From positions 6,790,803 through 6,854,802 of the forward strand of contig OZ022515.1 of the NCBI GenBank assembly GCA_963989385.1: 64,000 nucleotides of DNA, in the 5' to 3' direction. This DNA comes from Ctena decussata. Taxonomy: Eukaryota > Mollusca > Bivalvia > Lucinida > Lucinidae. Both the position numbers and the translations under genes were made by a program. This document shows positions 11,201 through 24,400 of this stretch, one piece after another (within the stretch, counting starts at the first letter, position 1; each line of letters begins with the position of its first letter). The notes under the pieces were generated by a model that was given only the letters and a program-made list of their open reading frames with translations, did no database searches and was not told the origin of the DNA.

Positions 11201-14200
11201 GAATCCCAATACTTTGTTTGTACAGAGAAAATAAAAAATAGAAAAATGGCAGTTTTGAGCATTGTCATCATTATTGCAGGAACCTTCTTTTAAATAAAAT
11301 CCCATATTAATCAAAACTCAGCATATTCTTTACAGTAAGAACCTCATGAATTTTCCTTACATCATACAGCTGGTTATGTTTGGGCATTTTCTAAAAAAAA
11401 ATCCAAATTTAAATGAACAAAAGCAATAATCAGTTGCCAGTCTGTTTGAAATTAAAATATAATTGAGCCACGACACGAAAAAACCAACAAAGTGGTTGTG
11501 CCCCCAGTCTAATCAGATTCTTCGCTGCCCGCATATTGGTAGCTTAGAACGTTAGCTACCTTTAAGCCCTTAGCGAAGGCTCTGTTCAGACTGGGCAGAT
11601 GCCTAGGCTGGTCTGAGTTTGCTATGGTGGCACAACCTTTTTGTTGGTTTTCTCGTGTCGCGGCTCAAATATTTTACATATTTATTCACAGAGGCTGCTG
11701 TGGTGAGGGCTTCAGTATATTTGTGAGTGACAGGGGGATTGTTCTGACCTGTGGGGTTGGCAGTAAGGGCTGTCTGGGACATGGTGATTGGAGTTCAGCA
11801 TACAGACCAAGACTCATAGAATCTTTACTCAGGTATTGTATACGAGGGGCGTTCGAAAAGATTTGCAAATAGCCCCATGACTTTGTTTAGGGACAAGCTG
11901 GGTACAACTGCTTTGCATTTACTAAAAGCACTGCATTTTGGCTTTAAGATGATACCAAACACTATACAAAGACACTTTTCCTTATTGAGTTACAACTCAT
12001 TTTAATAGGTACCAGTCATACCACTGGGCTAATTTTATATATAAAATCGTTTCAGTGTTATGCATTCAAGTCGAATATCCTTGTAAATACAAAATTAATT
12101 TTTGTCATTTTCTTGTCCATCGTTTTCTACTATATCCATACAGAAGTTACAAGCATTGCAACTTTTATCGATTTATTCCTTGCAAAGCAATGCGCAGTTC
12201 TAATGACGTTACTGAAATTTACGTTAACGTCATTTTCGAAAGCTTGCAGACGCTTCGTTTTTGGTATTAATTTGAATTTATTGACAGGTTTTCGTTGACC
12301 CATGTAAATGCTCTTGCTGACAAGATTTTGAATGCTAATACTCTTGTTTTCATTACAAAATCATCAAATTTTGGTAGAAGTGGTGAAATTACCACAACAT
12401 AAAGTACGGATAATTCGTATTTTCGGGCCAGTAGGGAACCTATATTAAAAATAATTTCCGCGATATTTACAGGACACCATTGTCTGGACATTGTCTTTAA
12501 TGAACAAAGATAAAGAAAAATCAAAGACTGCTGATATATAAATTACGGCCTACTAAAGTAATATTTTGCAGTGTCTTTAGGGTATACCTCTTTCAAAGAA
12601 GATAAAAATGCGTCCTTTTAAAAAAAAATGCACCGGTTGATCAAATTTCTCAACGCATATCATAATTTTATGTGTTTCTGCAATCAGAAGTTCTGTCTGT
12701 ATGGTGGTTATCGAGAAATTACGTCATTTGCAAAACTTTTCGAACGCCCCTCGTATATTATAGATAGAACCATAGCAGCAGATAAGGTTGGGTTATGATG
12801 ATTATTTCTTATATTGTTTTTCTTACTTCTCAATATACCGTATATACGGTAACTTTTGTGGGTCCCCAGGTTAATGAAAGAACTGTCTCAAATAAAAAAT
12901 TCCAGAATTTACTGAAGCATACAGAAAGAAAGTATGTGGACACTGTGTCTACTGAAGATACTCCGTCTAACGTCTCAACATGTCACAAAATTGGTACTCA
13001 TTGCTGATATTTGTAATATACTTTGATGGACCCATGTGATAGGTGATTAAGTTTACTTCTAGGTTCAAACCATGTATAAGATTGGTTTCTTTAGGCGGTA
13101 GTTTCATAAAATGGTGGTTTCATTAGGCAGTGGCACTGGTCGGGGGTATACATGAGCCCCTGCTCACTTGCTTTCGTTATTTCCAGTGGTGTCAGCAATT
13201 AGACTTGCGTGCTCTGAAACAATGAATTGTTGCAGAATAGAACACGGAAACTTTCCATTGCTTCTATAGGCGCACTGTGTCAGAATCTTTAATACAGAAT
13301 GAGAAAAAAGAAAAAGATAAATGGAAAAGTTGCTCAAAAAGGCAAGTAAACTTCCGACAACTTTGCAGTTATGTATAGGTATACTTTATTCTTTAATACA
13401 GAATGAGATATGAATGCCTTTTTTGAACAAAAACATCAAAACAAGTGTTACTTGTATTATGAATATTTGTAGTCTTATAATCCAAACAAGTTCTATAATA
13501 ATGAATAGACTAGTGCTACATGTATAATGAGAGTTTCTGTACTTCATTCACAGTGTTGATGTGACAGCAGTGGCTTGTGGTAAGGACCATGTGGTGGTCG
13601 TAGGGTCTGAGGGTGAGGTTTTTGCCTGGGGTAGTGGTGCCGATGGAAAACTTGGCCTGGGAAATGAAGAAAATCAGTAAGTGGATGGTTCTTACAATAA
13701 TGAGTCTAAATAGAGGATCTTACATGAGTGCTCATGTGTTATTGAATTTATTAAACAAGTTGGGAAAAAGGTAAGATGCGAGGCTATGCCGAGCATCACG
13801 TCAGTTTTCCCCAACGAGTTTAATAAATTCAATAATACAGAAGTACGAATGCATAGATTATTACACTCTCAGATGCCACGTCATATGATAAATAGAGAAT
13901 ACCATGTTAGTGTCTTTAGATATCAAGTTTATCAGGTGAGACCAGAAACAGCGTAGGAATGGCAAAGCTTGACGAGCCAGTCTGACGTGTCTCTGGTTGA
14001 GCCTGATAAACTGATATCAAAAGACACTTACATGGTTTTCTATTTATCATGCATCATTAGAAGATTAAACAGTGGCAAATGAACGATAAGCAAACACAGT
14101 TTTGTTCGAACTTGCTGATGATGCGAATGCTTTATGACGTAAGTCAGTGATGCCATTTAACCAATCGAACATTGATATCACGGCCAATGTCAGTATAAGT

Positions 14201-17200
14201 CAACCATCTTCAGAGATTGCGCTGATAACATTCGTGCAAGTGCAGTTCTACAGTGACAAGATATCACATCATGTTATCATACCCCTATTATCAGGTAAAT
14301 TTTGCAGCAGATGCATGATAAAGGTTGCTTAATATACCTGTATATGGCCTGGTTCAACCTGGTCCCCTATAATCCCTGTTAGAGAATGTGCACCAGGAAA
14401 CAACCCTTCATACTTTTCTTACTGATCCTGACTCCAGTGCATTGCTTTATTGCTGATATGTCATGCCCGTTCTTAAGCAACAGGACTAATGGGTAATGAC
14501 AACCACAAAAAGCTGGGTTTAGACAGGTTAAGCTGTCCTTTCTGGGTTGAATAGGCAGGCAAATGGTGGTACATGTAAGTTTGACAAATAAATACATTGT
14601 TTGAAATGTTCATAACTGAGTATACTGACGTTGATTGATATAAATACCAGTTGCATTAAGCGAAATAACTAAAAATATTATTCACAATCTTGTAAAAGTC
14701 TCAGAAAACGACATTTATGAATACGAGGATCGTCCAAAAAGTTCTGTCACTGGATTCATAACTTTGTTCACAGACGTGATAGCTTACCACCGTTTGCAAC
14801 AATCAAAAGAACAATCTTTTATCTTTATACTGATATCAGGTAAATGGTGAAAACATGCCATCTGGTTTAGTTATAAGCTCAGATACAGACCTTATATTTA
14901 ACACTGGCCTATTTTCACGATTTTTGTTTTTCTGCTGGCTTGCTTCATGCTGCATATCTTGTCAATTACATATCACAGGATTCTGAAATTTTCAGGGTTG
15001 CTGTCTATTGCATTTTGTGGGACACTACATAAACATCAGTGACTTCTGTCAATTATATGCGACGCAAAATGTTGATATATGAAATATGGTGAAATTCACA
15101 GTCACGTGATTTTCAAGGACCCACTGTGCCTTCATTTTAGGGATCTTTTCTGAAATTTTGATTGAGAACACATTGTCATGATCTACTGCAGTAAAGATAT
15201 GCTTCAGAATTTGAAATATTATATGTTTATGAAGCTTTTGAACTTAGAACATGACCTGGTCGATTTTCCTATGGCGTTGTTTGCATAAAGTTGAGGTTAC
15301 GAAATGCTGTAAACTCTTTAAAATGGACAGAATCACTTGGAGATTTTTTCGTTGTGTTTATTAGCACCTGAGATATCGTAGGCACCGGGCAGCGATAATA
15401 GATATCCCTTCATTGATTATTGCCGGAGTTGCATCAACTAATTTGCCAGTGGGGTGAAGGTACTCTTCTTTTGATGCAGATTGTGAATCTTATGTCATTG
15501 ATACAAGAATCAGTTTTTTACAGCTATGTGATAAAAAACAGGGTTTCTGAATGGTTTTATTTTAGGTGAATCGCACGTTTTGTTTTCGAGTTATAAGCCA
15601 GTGACAGAACTTTTTGGATGACCCTCGTATTGTTAGCAAGTGAAAAACATTTTAATGAAGTAAAGTCATACTTAGCATACATTTATCTTTGTTAGCCAGC
15701 CTGACCTGAAAATGCTGATATTAACAGAAAACAACATTTGAGCTGTGGCATGGGAAAACCAACAAAGTGGTATGTGTGCCTAGTAGCCTCCCTGTCTTAT
15801 CAGTCTTCATTGTGTGTTTAAAGGGTAGTTAAGGGTCTAAGCTAGCTCCGTGTGGACAGCAAAGACTCTGATCAGACAGGGTGGATGCCCAGGCTGATCA
15901 GAGTCTTCATTGGGCACACATGCCACTTTGTTTGTTTTTGTGTGTCGTGGCTCATTTGTGTAGCAGTATAAGATGGCAATGGGAAGTTTGTAAAGTCAGA
16001 TACTTTTAGCCACATAACACACTCATCAATGTAGCCAGTCTGTAGGGGTTCATTATGGAATGTTAAAATAATTTTCAGTTGCCAGCCAATGAGAGTGACC
16101 ATCTCAGAACCTGTGATGATCACTGACGTGTTCTGTGGTGTTGATGGAACAATGTTCTTGACGGACGTCGGCAGCGTGTTTGCCTGTGGCTGTAACAAAG
16201 ATAATAAGCTAGGGCTCAACAACAGACATGGTTTTATCATGGCTATGAGGAATATTTTCACCAGGGTAAGATGGTATAAAATTTAGATACCAGCCTTATA
16301 CTGTACTATAATGACCCTAAAATTTCGGACACCCGCAAGTTGACAATTATTGTTCAAAAATTCTTAGAAAGTGGACAATGGAAAAGAGTTATCATAAAAA
16401 TTCTAAAAATTGGAACACTTTAGATAATTTTCGTAATTCTTCTGAAGATGGAACAGTTTAGTGTCAGAATGCAGCACTAAGAATCAGATGGAATGACAAA
16501 CAGTGTAGACCCTGAGCAGACTGCTCCTACAAATCAGACTGCTCCTGTAGGACCAGTCTGATCAGGGACTGCACTGTTTGCTTAGACATATCCGTCTCAA
16601 TTCTTAGAATTTTTGTATACATATTTGTACTATTTCACTCATATACGCCCACAGCTGTAGTATGCAACGAGTTTATGTATTGCCTGCCAATAATATTTTG
16701 GCTGTTCTAGCAAGCAAATGACACCCTTCAGTGAAGCTGCTCAGTTTTAGCATTACTGTTCACGGAAAATAATTTACAAAAGTATCTTAAAATTAAGATA
16801 TTTTGTATTATGTTATGTAAAGTTATAGGAATCATTAGGACATTAGAACATTTAATGGGACTTTCATCATTTTCGAAAAAATAAGCAAAACCCTGTTTGC
16901 ACTTGGGAGCAAATGTACTATACTCATATGCCTTTATCCTATAAGAAGGAAGACAATGACAACTATTTTTAGGTCAGACTCATCTCCTGTGGTTGTGTAG
17001 CTATAAAATTTAAGGTGAATGGGTACACATTCATGCTTTTCTGCCATTTTACCTCAGGCAATGTAGCCTAGTCAATGGCGGATCTGACTCAAGAACCAGA
17101 AGTCCCAGATTTGATACCCGGTCTGGCCACATACTTGTGTTTCTCCTTCCACTGATTTAAGAAAGGTGGTTGTCAGTTACTGGCGAAATTATGTGCACTT

Positions 17201-18429
17201 AGTACTGGTTAACTGATTAGGAGGTCTAAGCCTGCCCAGGAATAGTGTGCATAGGGTAACTGACTGTTCAGGCATTACCATAGCTGTATAACATGGACGT
17301 AAAGCAACGGAACAAGGTACAACTGCCATTTTTACAAAGGGAAATAACTTTTATGACTTATAATTTACATCTCTGGATGACATAGCCCTTCCAAAGTGAG
17401 TCTACTCTTAAAGTAATTAAGCAAATTCTTTCCTTTAAGAAGTGACCGCCAATGAGACAGAAGGCAGAAATGAAGATTCCAGAGTTTCTGCCCCTGAATT
17501 GAGTGAGTGAGTGAACTCGGGTTTAACGTCCCACCAACAACCAGGTCATATGGAGACGGGACCTCGGTTTAAAGTCTCATCCGAAAGACCGGAGAAGCGG
17601 GGGATCGAACCTGCGACCCCTGGATTGGTAGTCTGGAGTGTTATCCACTACGCTACAGCCGCTCCTCTGCCCCTGAAAGTGAATCTCTTAAACTTTAACT
17701 TGTTTTTCAATCCACAGACTGAAGTTGAAGGTCAGAAAATGCCCACCTCTGTGAGAAATCTTTCCCGTCACAAAGTCCTTGATATATCTATGGGTCTGAA
17801 CCACACGGCAGTTATCGTAGAGCCAGGTCACGTGTATACCTTCGGTCGTAATATAGAGGGCCAGCTAGGAATCGGCAATACCAAACCACAGAATAACATA
17901 ATGGAAGTCAAGTCTATGCCGGAGGAAAGTACAGTCAATGTAAGTCGGACAAGTGTTTATTTGTTCCAGGGTGTTCTGAGTTGTACCATGGAAATCTAAA
18001 AATTGGGACATCAAAAATAATCATTATGATTGTCCTAAATCTAGAACAGTTTGATTTTACAGTGCAGTAAAGTGACTGTCTAAAAACTGCAGATGGAGTG
18101 GTGAATAATGTAGACCCTGATCAGACTGCTCCAGGAGCAGTCTGATCTGAGTCTGCACTGTTTGCTCAGATCTGTCCCAATATTTAGAATTTTTGTGGTA
18201 TAGGCCATTTTGTCAAAGGGAGACAACTTTGATGACTGCCTGCCTGCTTTCCTGGATGACAAACATCTTTGAAAAGGGGGTCTACTCTTAAGGAAAAGAA
18301 TTTGCTCCTTGTAGAGCAAATCCTTTTCTTTAAGAGAGGACCCCATTGGAATGGAAGGCAAAAATGAAAATAGCAGAGTTGCTTCCCATGAAAGTGTACC
18401 CATTCACTTGGGTGTGTCATGGGAGTATA

Positions 18430-18499
<70 letters not shown>

Positions 18500-21400
18500 A
18501 TATACATAGGTACACAGAAATATATACCTCTTGGGTGCAACTCCTAGAATTTTCATCAAATTTCTTTGAAACTTGGTAGACTTCTGTGGCATGATCTGAA
18601 GATAGGCACTCTTGAGTGAAATATATTGCAAATTACACCCCTTTACAGATGCAATCAATTGTTTTACAGCAGCTGCTGCACATATGCAAATGTATCTATT
18701 AAAATTGGGGTGCAGCCTCTCCTAGAGTTTTGTACAGATCCCTCTGAAACTTTGTGGAATCCTTTTACATGGTTTGGAGATATGCACATTATTACGTTAA
18801 TTTCCAGCATGAAATTTTTGCAAGTTACGTCACCCTGCAAATTAAGATGAAAAAAAAATGATTAAAAAAAATAAAAGTATTGATTTCCTAAATCTATGAC
18901 TTATATTTGCAGAGAGTACAGTCGGGTGAGCATTACACAGTGGCCAGCACCCACAAGAATGAACTTCTATACTGGGGACTCAGGTTTAAGGATCCAGGAC
19001 CATACGCTGAAGACTCAGAGAGCAAATCTAGTACCAATGGTAGCTTGATAAATCGAGACGACATGAGAGTGGAGTCTGTGACCCCTAGAAATGCCAGTCA
19101 CTCTAGACAGACCAGTATATCCAGTGTTAACAGTATTACAAGTGAGAAAGTTTTGTAATTTGTATTCCTACAGTAAAAATTCTAAATATTGGGATAGATA
19201 GAACAAATCAAATAGTGCAGACCCAGATCAGACAGTCCCCATGAGTTCACACTGAAACCCTATATTTTCATAGAGAGCCAGTAACTAATTATCTAGGTAC
19301 TTATCTGAAAATTCCATTCCTCTATTTCCATACATGGAAATATTTTTCACTTTCTTCACCTACATTTCGTTTGAATATATTAGATAAGGTAATGGGTACA
19401 CTTTCGGGGGAAGCATTTATTCTGCCAATTCATTTTTGGCTCCCTTATGAATGTGTGTCAACTCTTAAAGGAAAGAATTCGCTCTTATGAGCAGATAGTT
19501 TCATTTAAGAGTAGACCCCATTTTGGAAGACCTATGTCTTCCAGGGAAGCATTTAGGAAGTCACTAAAGTTATTCCCCATTGTAAAATATGGCAGAAAAA
19601 CATGTTGATGTAACCATTCATTTTAATTCTTCACTCCCTCTAGGTATTTCTGAGAAAGAGGTAGAGGCTAGACAGCCTGCAAGCACCCAGACAAGTGTTG
19701 ACAGCAATTTGTCAGGCCAGACAGACAGTGGCTTTACTGAGGTCAACAGTGCTACATCTGATATTATCAACAGATCAGGATTTAGACCTCTTAGTAAGTA
19801 CAGTATTTGTCCTATACTTTGTTATATCAATAGATCAGGATTTAGACCTCTTAGTAAGTACAGTATTTGTCCTATACTTTGTTATATCAATAGATCAGAA
19901 TTTAGGCCACTTAGTAAGTACAGTATTTGTCCTTCACTTTGTTATATCAATAGATCAGGATTTAGACCTCTTAGTAAGTACAGTATTTGTCCTACACTTT
20001 GTTATATCAATAGATCAAGATTTAGACCTCTTAGTAAGTACTGTATTTGTCCTACACTTTGTTATATCAATAGATCAGGATTTAGACCTCTTAGTATAAA
20101 GTACAGTATTTGTCCTACACTTTGTTATATCAATAGATCAAGATTTAGACCTCTTAGTAAGTACTGTATTTGTCCTACACTTTGTTATATCAATAGATCA
20201 AGATTTAGACCTCTTAGTAAGTACATTATTTGTCCTACATGTATACTCTGTTATATCAATAGATCAGGATTTAGACCTCTGAGTAAGTACTGCATTTGTC
20301 CTATAATTTGTTAAATCAACAGATCAGGATTTAGACCGCTTAGTAAATGCAGTATTAATTCTACACTCCATGATATCTTAGATCAGGCTGTGTAGACCTC
20401 TTTGTAAGTAGAGACTTGTATTGGGATACAAATTTAAATAAGTCCTTGGACTTCCTTCTGAATCCTATTTGTATGATTTTTGTATTGTTTGTACTTATAT
20501 TTGTTGTACATTATATGATTATTATACAAATAAAATAGTGTTTAAACCAAGTAGAGACTAGACAGCTGGCAACTTCCCAGATTAGCATTGACAGTAATTT
20601 GTCAGGCCAAGCAGACAGTGGTTTTACTGAGGTCAACAGTGCTACATCTGATATTGATAACAGATCAGGATTTAGGCCGCTAAGTTAGTACAGTGATTGT
20701 CGTACACTCCATGATATCAGCAGATCAGGATTTAGACCTCTTAGTAAGTACAGTATTTATCCAACGCTCAATGTTATCAGTAGATCAGGATTTAAACCTC
20801 TTAGAAAAAATGATTTACAGTATTTATCCAAAACTCAATGATATCAGTTGATCAGGATTTAGACCTCTTAGTAAGTACAGTATTGACAGATTTTGATATA
20901 ACTTCACCCAAATGTTTAATGTAATAGTATACAGACACAACCCAGTCCCATCCCTTGCCTTCCATATACCAATGTTGGCAGCATCCAGTCAGGAAAAATT
21001 TATAAATGAAATGTTTCATGTCAGAGAATTTTGTAAGTGGTCAGGGAAATTGGAATGCTAAATTGGATGGATGAATAGCAAGTATACATCCTTTTTAACA
21101 GTATCTCAGTCACATCAGGATGATGAGCGGGTGATAATGAAAGGCTGTGTGCAAGACTGTTTATCTTATTTGCTTTGTTTTTCTTTATTGTTTTCCTTTC
21201 CCATTTGGTGTTTAGGGCAGAATGTAGAAATTGATTTTATCATATGACGTTACATCTGAAAGTGTAATAAAGCCATGCATTAAAAACGATAATCAGCTAG
21301 TGGATTAAATATGCAAATTATGTTGTAGCATTATGTGTTGACATCCATATAAACGTGGCATTTTCAAATGGCTGAAATCTTGACATTTTAGTGCAAACTT

Positions 21401-24400
21401 TGCTAATAAAATGTTAGCTGGTGTCACATGATAAATAGACTCTTGCATTTGTGCTCCTGTATTATTGACTTTATTAAACTTGTTGAAGAAAACAGATAAG
21501 ATGCTTGGCATAGCCTCACATCTTATCTTTTTCCCCTACTAAAACTTGTTGAAGAAAACAGATAAGATGCTCAGCAAAGCCTCACATCTTATCATTTTCC
21601 CCAACTAAAACTTGTTGAAGAAAACAGATAAGATGCTCAGCATAGCCTCACATCTTATCATTTTCCCCAACTAAAACTTGTTGAAGAAAACAGATAAGAT
21701 GCTCAGCATAGCCTCACATCTTATCTTTTTCCCCAACTAAAACTTGTTGAAGAAAACAGATAAGATGCTTGGCATAGCCTCACATCTTATCTTTTTCCCC
21801 AACTAAAACTTGTTGAAGAAAACAGATAAGATGCTCAGCATAGCCTCACATCTTATCATTTTCCCCAACTAAAACTTGTTGAAGAAAACAGATAAGATGC
21901 TCAGCATAGCCTCACGTCTTATCTTTTTCCCCAACTAAAACTTGTTGAAGAAAACAGATAAGATGCTCAGCATAGCCTCACATCTTATCTTTTTCCCCAA
22001 CTAAAACTTGTTGAAGAAAACAGATAAGATGCTCAGCATAGCCTCACGTCGTATCTTTTTCCCCAACTAAAACTTGTTGAAGAAAACAGATAAGATGCTC
22101 AGCATAGCCTCACATCTTATCATTTTCCCCAACTAAAACTTGTTGAAGAAAACAGATAAGATGCTCAGCATAGCCTCACATCTTATCTTTTTCCCAACTA
22201 AAACTTGTTGAAGAAAACAGATAAGATGCTCAGCATAGCCTCGCATCTTATTTTTACCCCAACTAAAACTTGTTGAAGAAAACAGATAAGATGCTCAGCA
22301 TAGCCTCACATCTTATCTTTTTCGCCAACTAAAACTTGTTGAAGAAAACAGATAAGATGCTCAGCATAGCCTCACATCTTATCTTTTTCCCAACTAAAAC
22401 TTGTTGAAGAAACCAGATAAGATGCTCAGCATAGCCTCACATCTTATCTTTTTCTTATCATTTTCCCCAACTGAAACTTGTTGAAGAAAACAGATAAGAT
22501 GCTCAGCATAGCCTCACATCTTATCTTTTTCCCCAACTAAAACTTGTTGAAGAAAACAGAAAAGATGCTTGGCATGGCCTCACATCTTATCTTTTTCCCC
22601 AACTAAAATTTGTTGAAGAAAACAGATAAGATGCTCAGCATAGCCTCACATCTTATCATTTTCCCCAACTAAAACTTGTTGAAGAAAACAGATAAGATGC
22701 TCAGCATAGCCTCACATCTTATCTTTTTCCCAACTAAAACTTGTTGAAGAAAACAGATAAGATGCTCAGCATAGCCTCACATCTTATCATTTTCCCCAAC
22801 TAAAACTTGTTGAAGAAAACAGATAAGATGCTCAGCATAGCCTCACATCTTATCTTTTTCCCAACTAAAACTTGTTGAAGAAAACAGATAAGATGCTCAG
22901 CATAGCCTCACGTCTTATCTTTTTCTCAACTAAAACTTGTTGAAGAAAACAGATAAGATGCTCAGCATAGCCTCACGTCCTATCTTTTTCCCAAACTAAA
23001 ACTTGTTGAAGAAAACAGATAAGATGCTCAGCATAGCCTCACATCTTATCTTTTACCCCAACTAGTTTAATAAATTCAATAATACATGAGCACTCGTGTA
23101 AGATCCTCTTTATGTCAGTTGGTGATCATCACCTTCTAATCTACTTTTAATGTGTATTGACTTTTCAGGTAGTATACCACGCAGATCTACAAGTGCCAGT
23201 AGTCGAGAGGCCAAGGAAAAGGAAGTTGACAACAGTAAAGATGATTCAGAAATAATCTTTCCACCTAATCATCTTATGAGGTAATGGAAGGTTAGGAAGT
23301 AGCAAATAAGGATAGATGATTGGATCACTTGCAGTTTTACGTCACTTTCAACAGTATTTCAGTCATACTGAGCTGATGAAAGAATGATAATAAAAGGTTG
23401 TATGCTGTGAAATGGAATCCTGTTTGTGATTGGTAAGGTTCACACCCCAGTGGAATTCCAACCCAGGCCTCTTGCTAAGCAGGTCAGTGCTTAAACCACT
23501 GAGCTACTGAGGTTCCATGAAATGAAAAACCCTCACTAAATGAACCATGTCAGGCAAAAAAGGTGACTGAAGGTAAAAGCAAAGGCATAAATCAGCTCGT
23601 GAATTTTCAAAGTCCAGCTTTAGCCTTCATTTTGTGCCTTTAGATTCCTCAGGGTCCATACATGGACTTGACTTGTGATTTTATGTCCTTTTCAACAGTA
23701 TTTCAGCTATATCAGGATGATGGGGGGATGCTAATGAAAGGCTGTGTGCAATGGAACCCCGTTTATGGTAGGAACCATTCTCGACTCAAGGGGGATTCAA
23801 ACCCGGTCCGTTAGATCAGTAGGCCAGCGCTTAACTCACTGGACTACCCGGGCTCCTAGGTCCATACATGGTGTGTGCCAATATGTTGGACAGTGGACAT
23901 CACAAAATTCACACCAAACAGGTTGTTAAAAATGTTAATTTTCACTGCAGATGGTTGACATACTTGAAAAAGTTACCCTATAACCATACTGAAGCACAAA
24001 AGAAACAGGACATTTGATATTTTCAGTGCAAGATCTAATTTCGTTTTACTCATTAGCACCAAATCTGGTATTTTTACTGGTGGCTATGCCACTCATGAAG
24101 ATACTGCTTTTGGTAGTTATTTGATGAATTTGATGAAATAAATTTTGAGCATACACTGAAAAAATTAAATCCTGGATATACATATAACAATATTAGCAAG
24201 CATGAAACACTTGCAACAATTGTCGTAAAAATTCCAAGTATTGGGACAATTAGGTCTTAGCAAACAGTGCTGACCCAGATCAGACTGCTCCTAAGGAGCA
24301 GTCTGATCAGGGTCTGTACTGTTAGTATTAAGTCCATCTACATCTTTTGGAAGCATTACTTCATTATGAAAGCAAACTGTTCCATTATTAAGACACAGTT

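Noticed and set aside
11624..11872. Single-exon protein spanning exon c
   Set aside because: The upstream part is MITE M1 sequence and the downstream part is mariner-like; only 11692-11832 is exon.
18184..18658. His/Thr repeat proteins on the minus strand
   Set aside because: Translation of the (TG)n microsatellite.
19142..19158. Gene end at the TAA after exon g (SEKVL-stop)
   Set aside because: gtgaga at 19142 gives a phase-compatible donor, and eleven further exons continue in frame to a coiled coil.
21476..23066. CRISPR array
   Set aside because: Units are contiguous 66-bp tandem repeats without unique spacers, in a eukaryotic intron.
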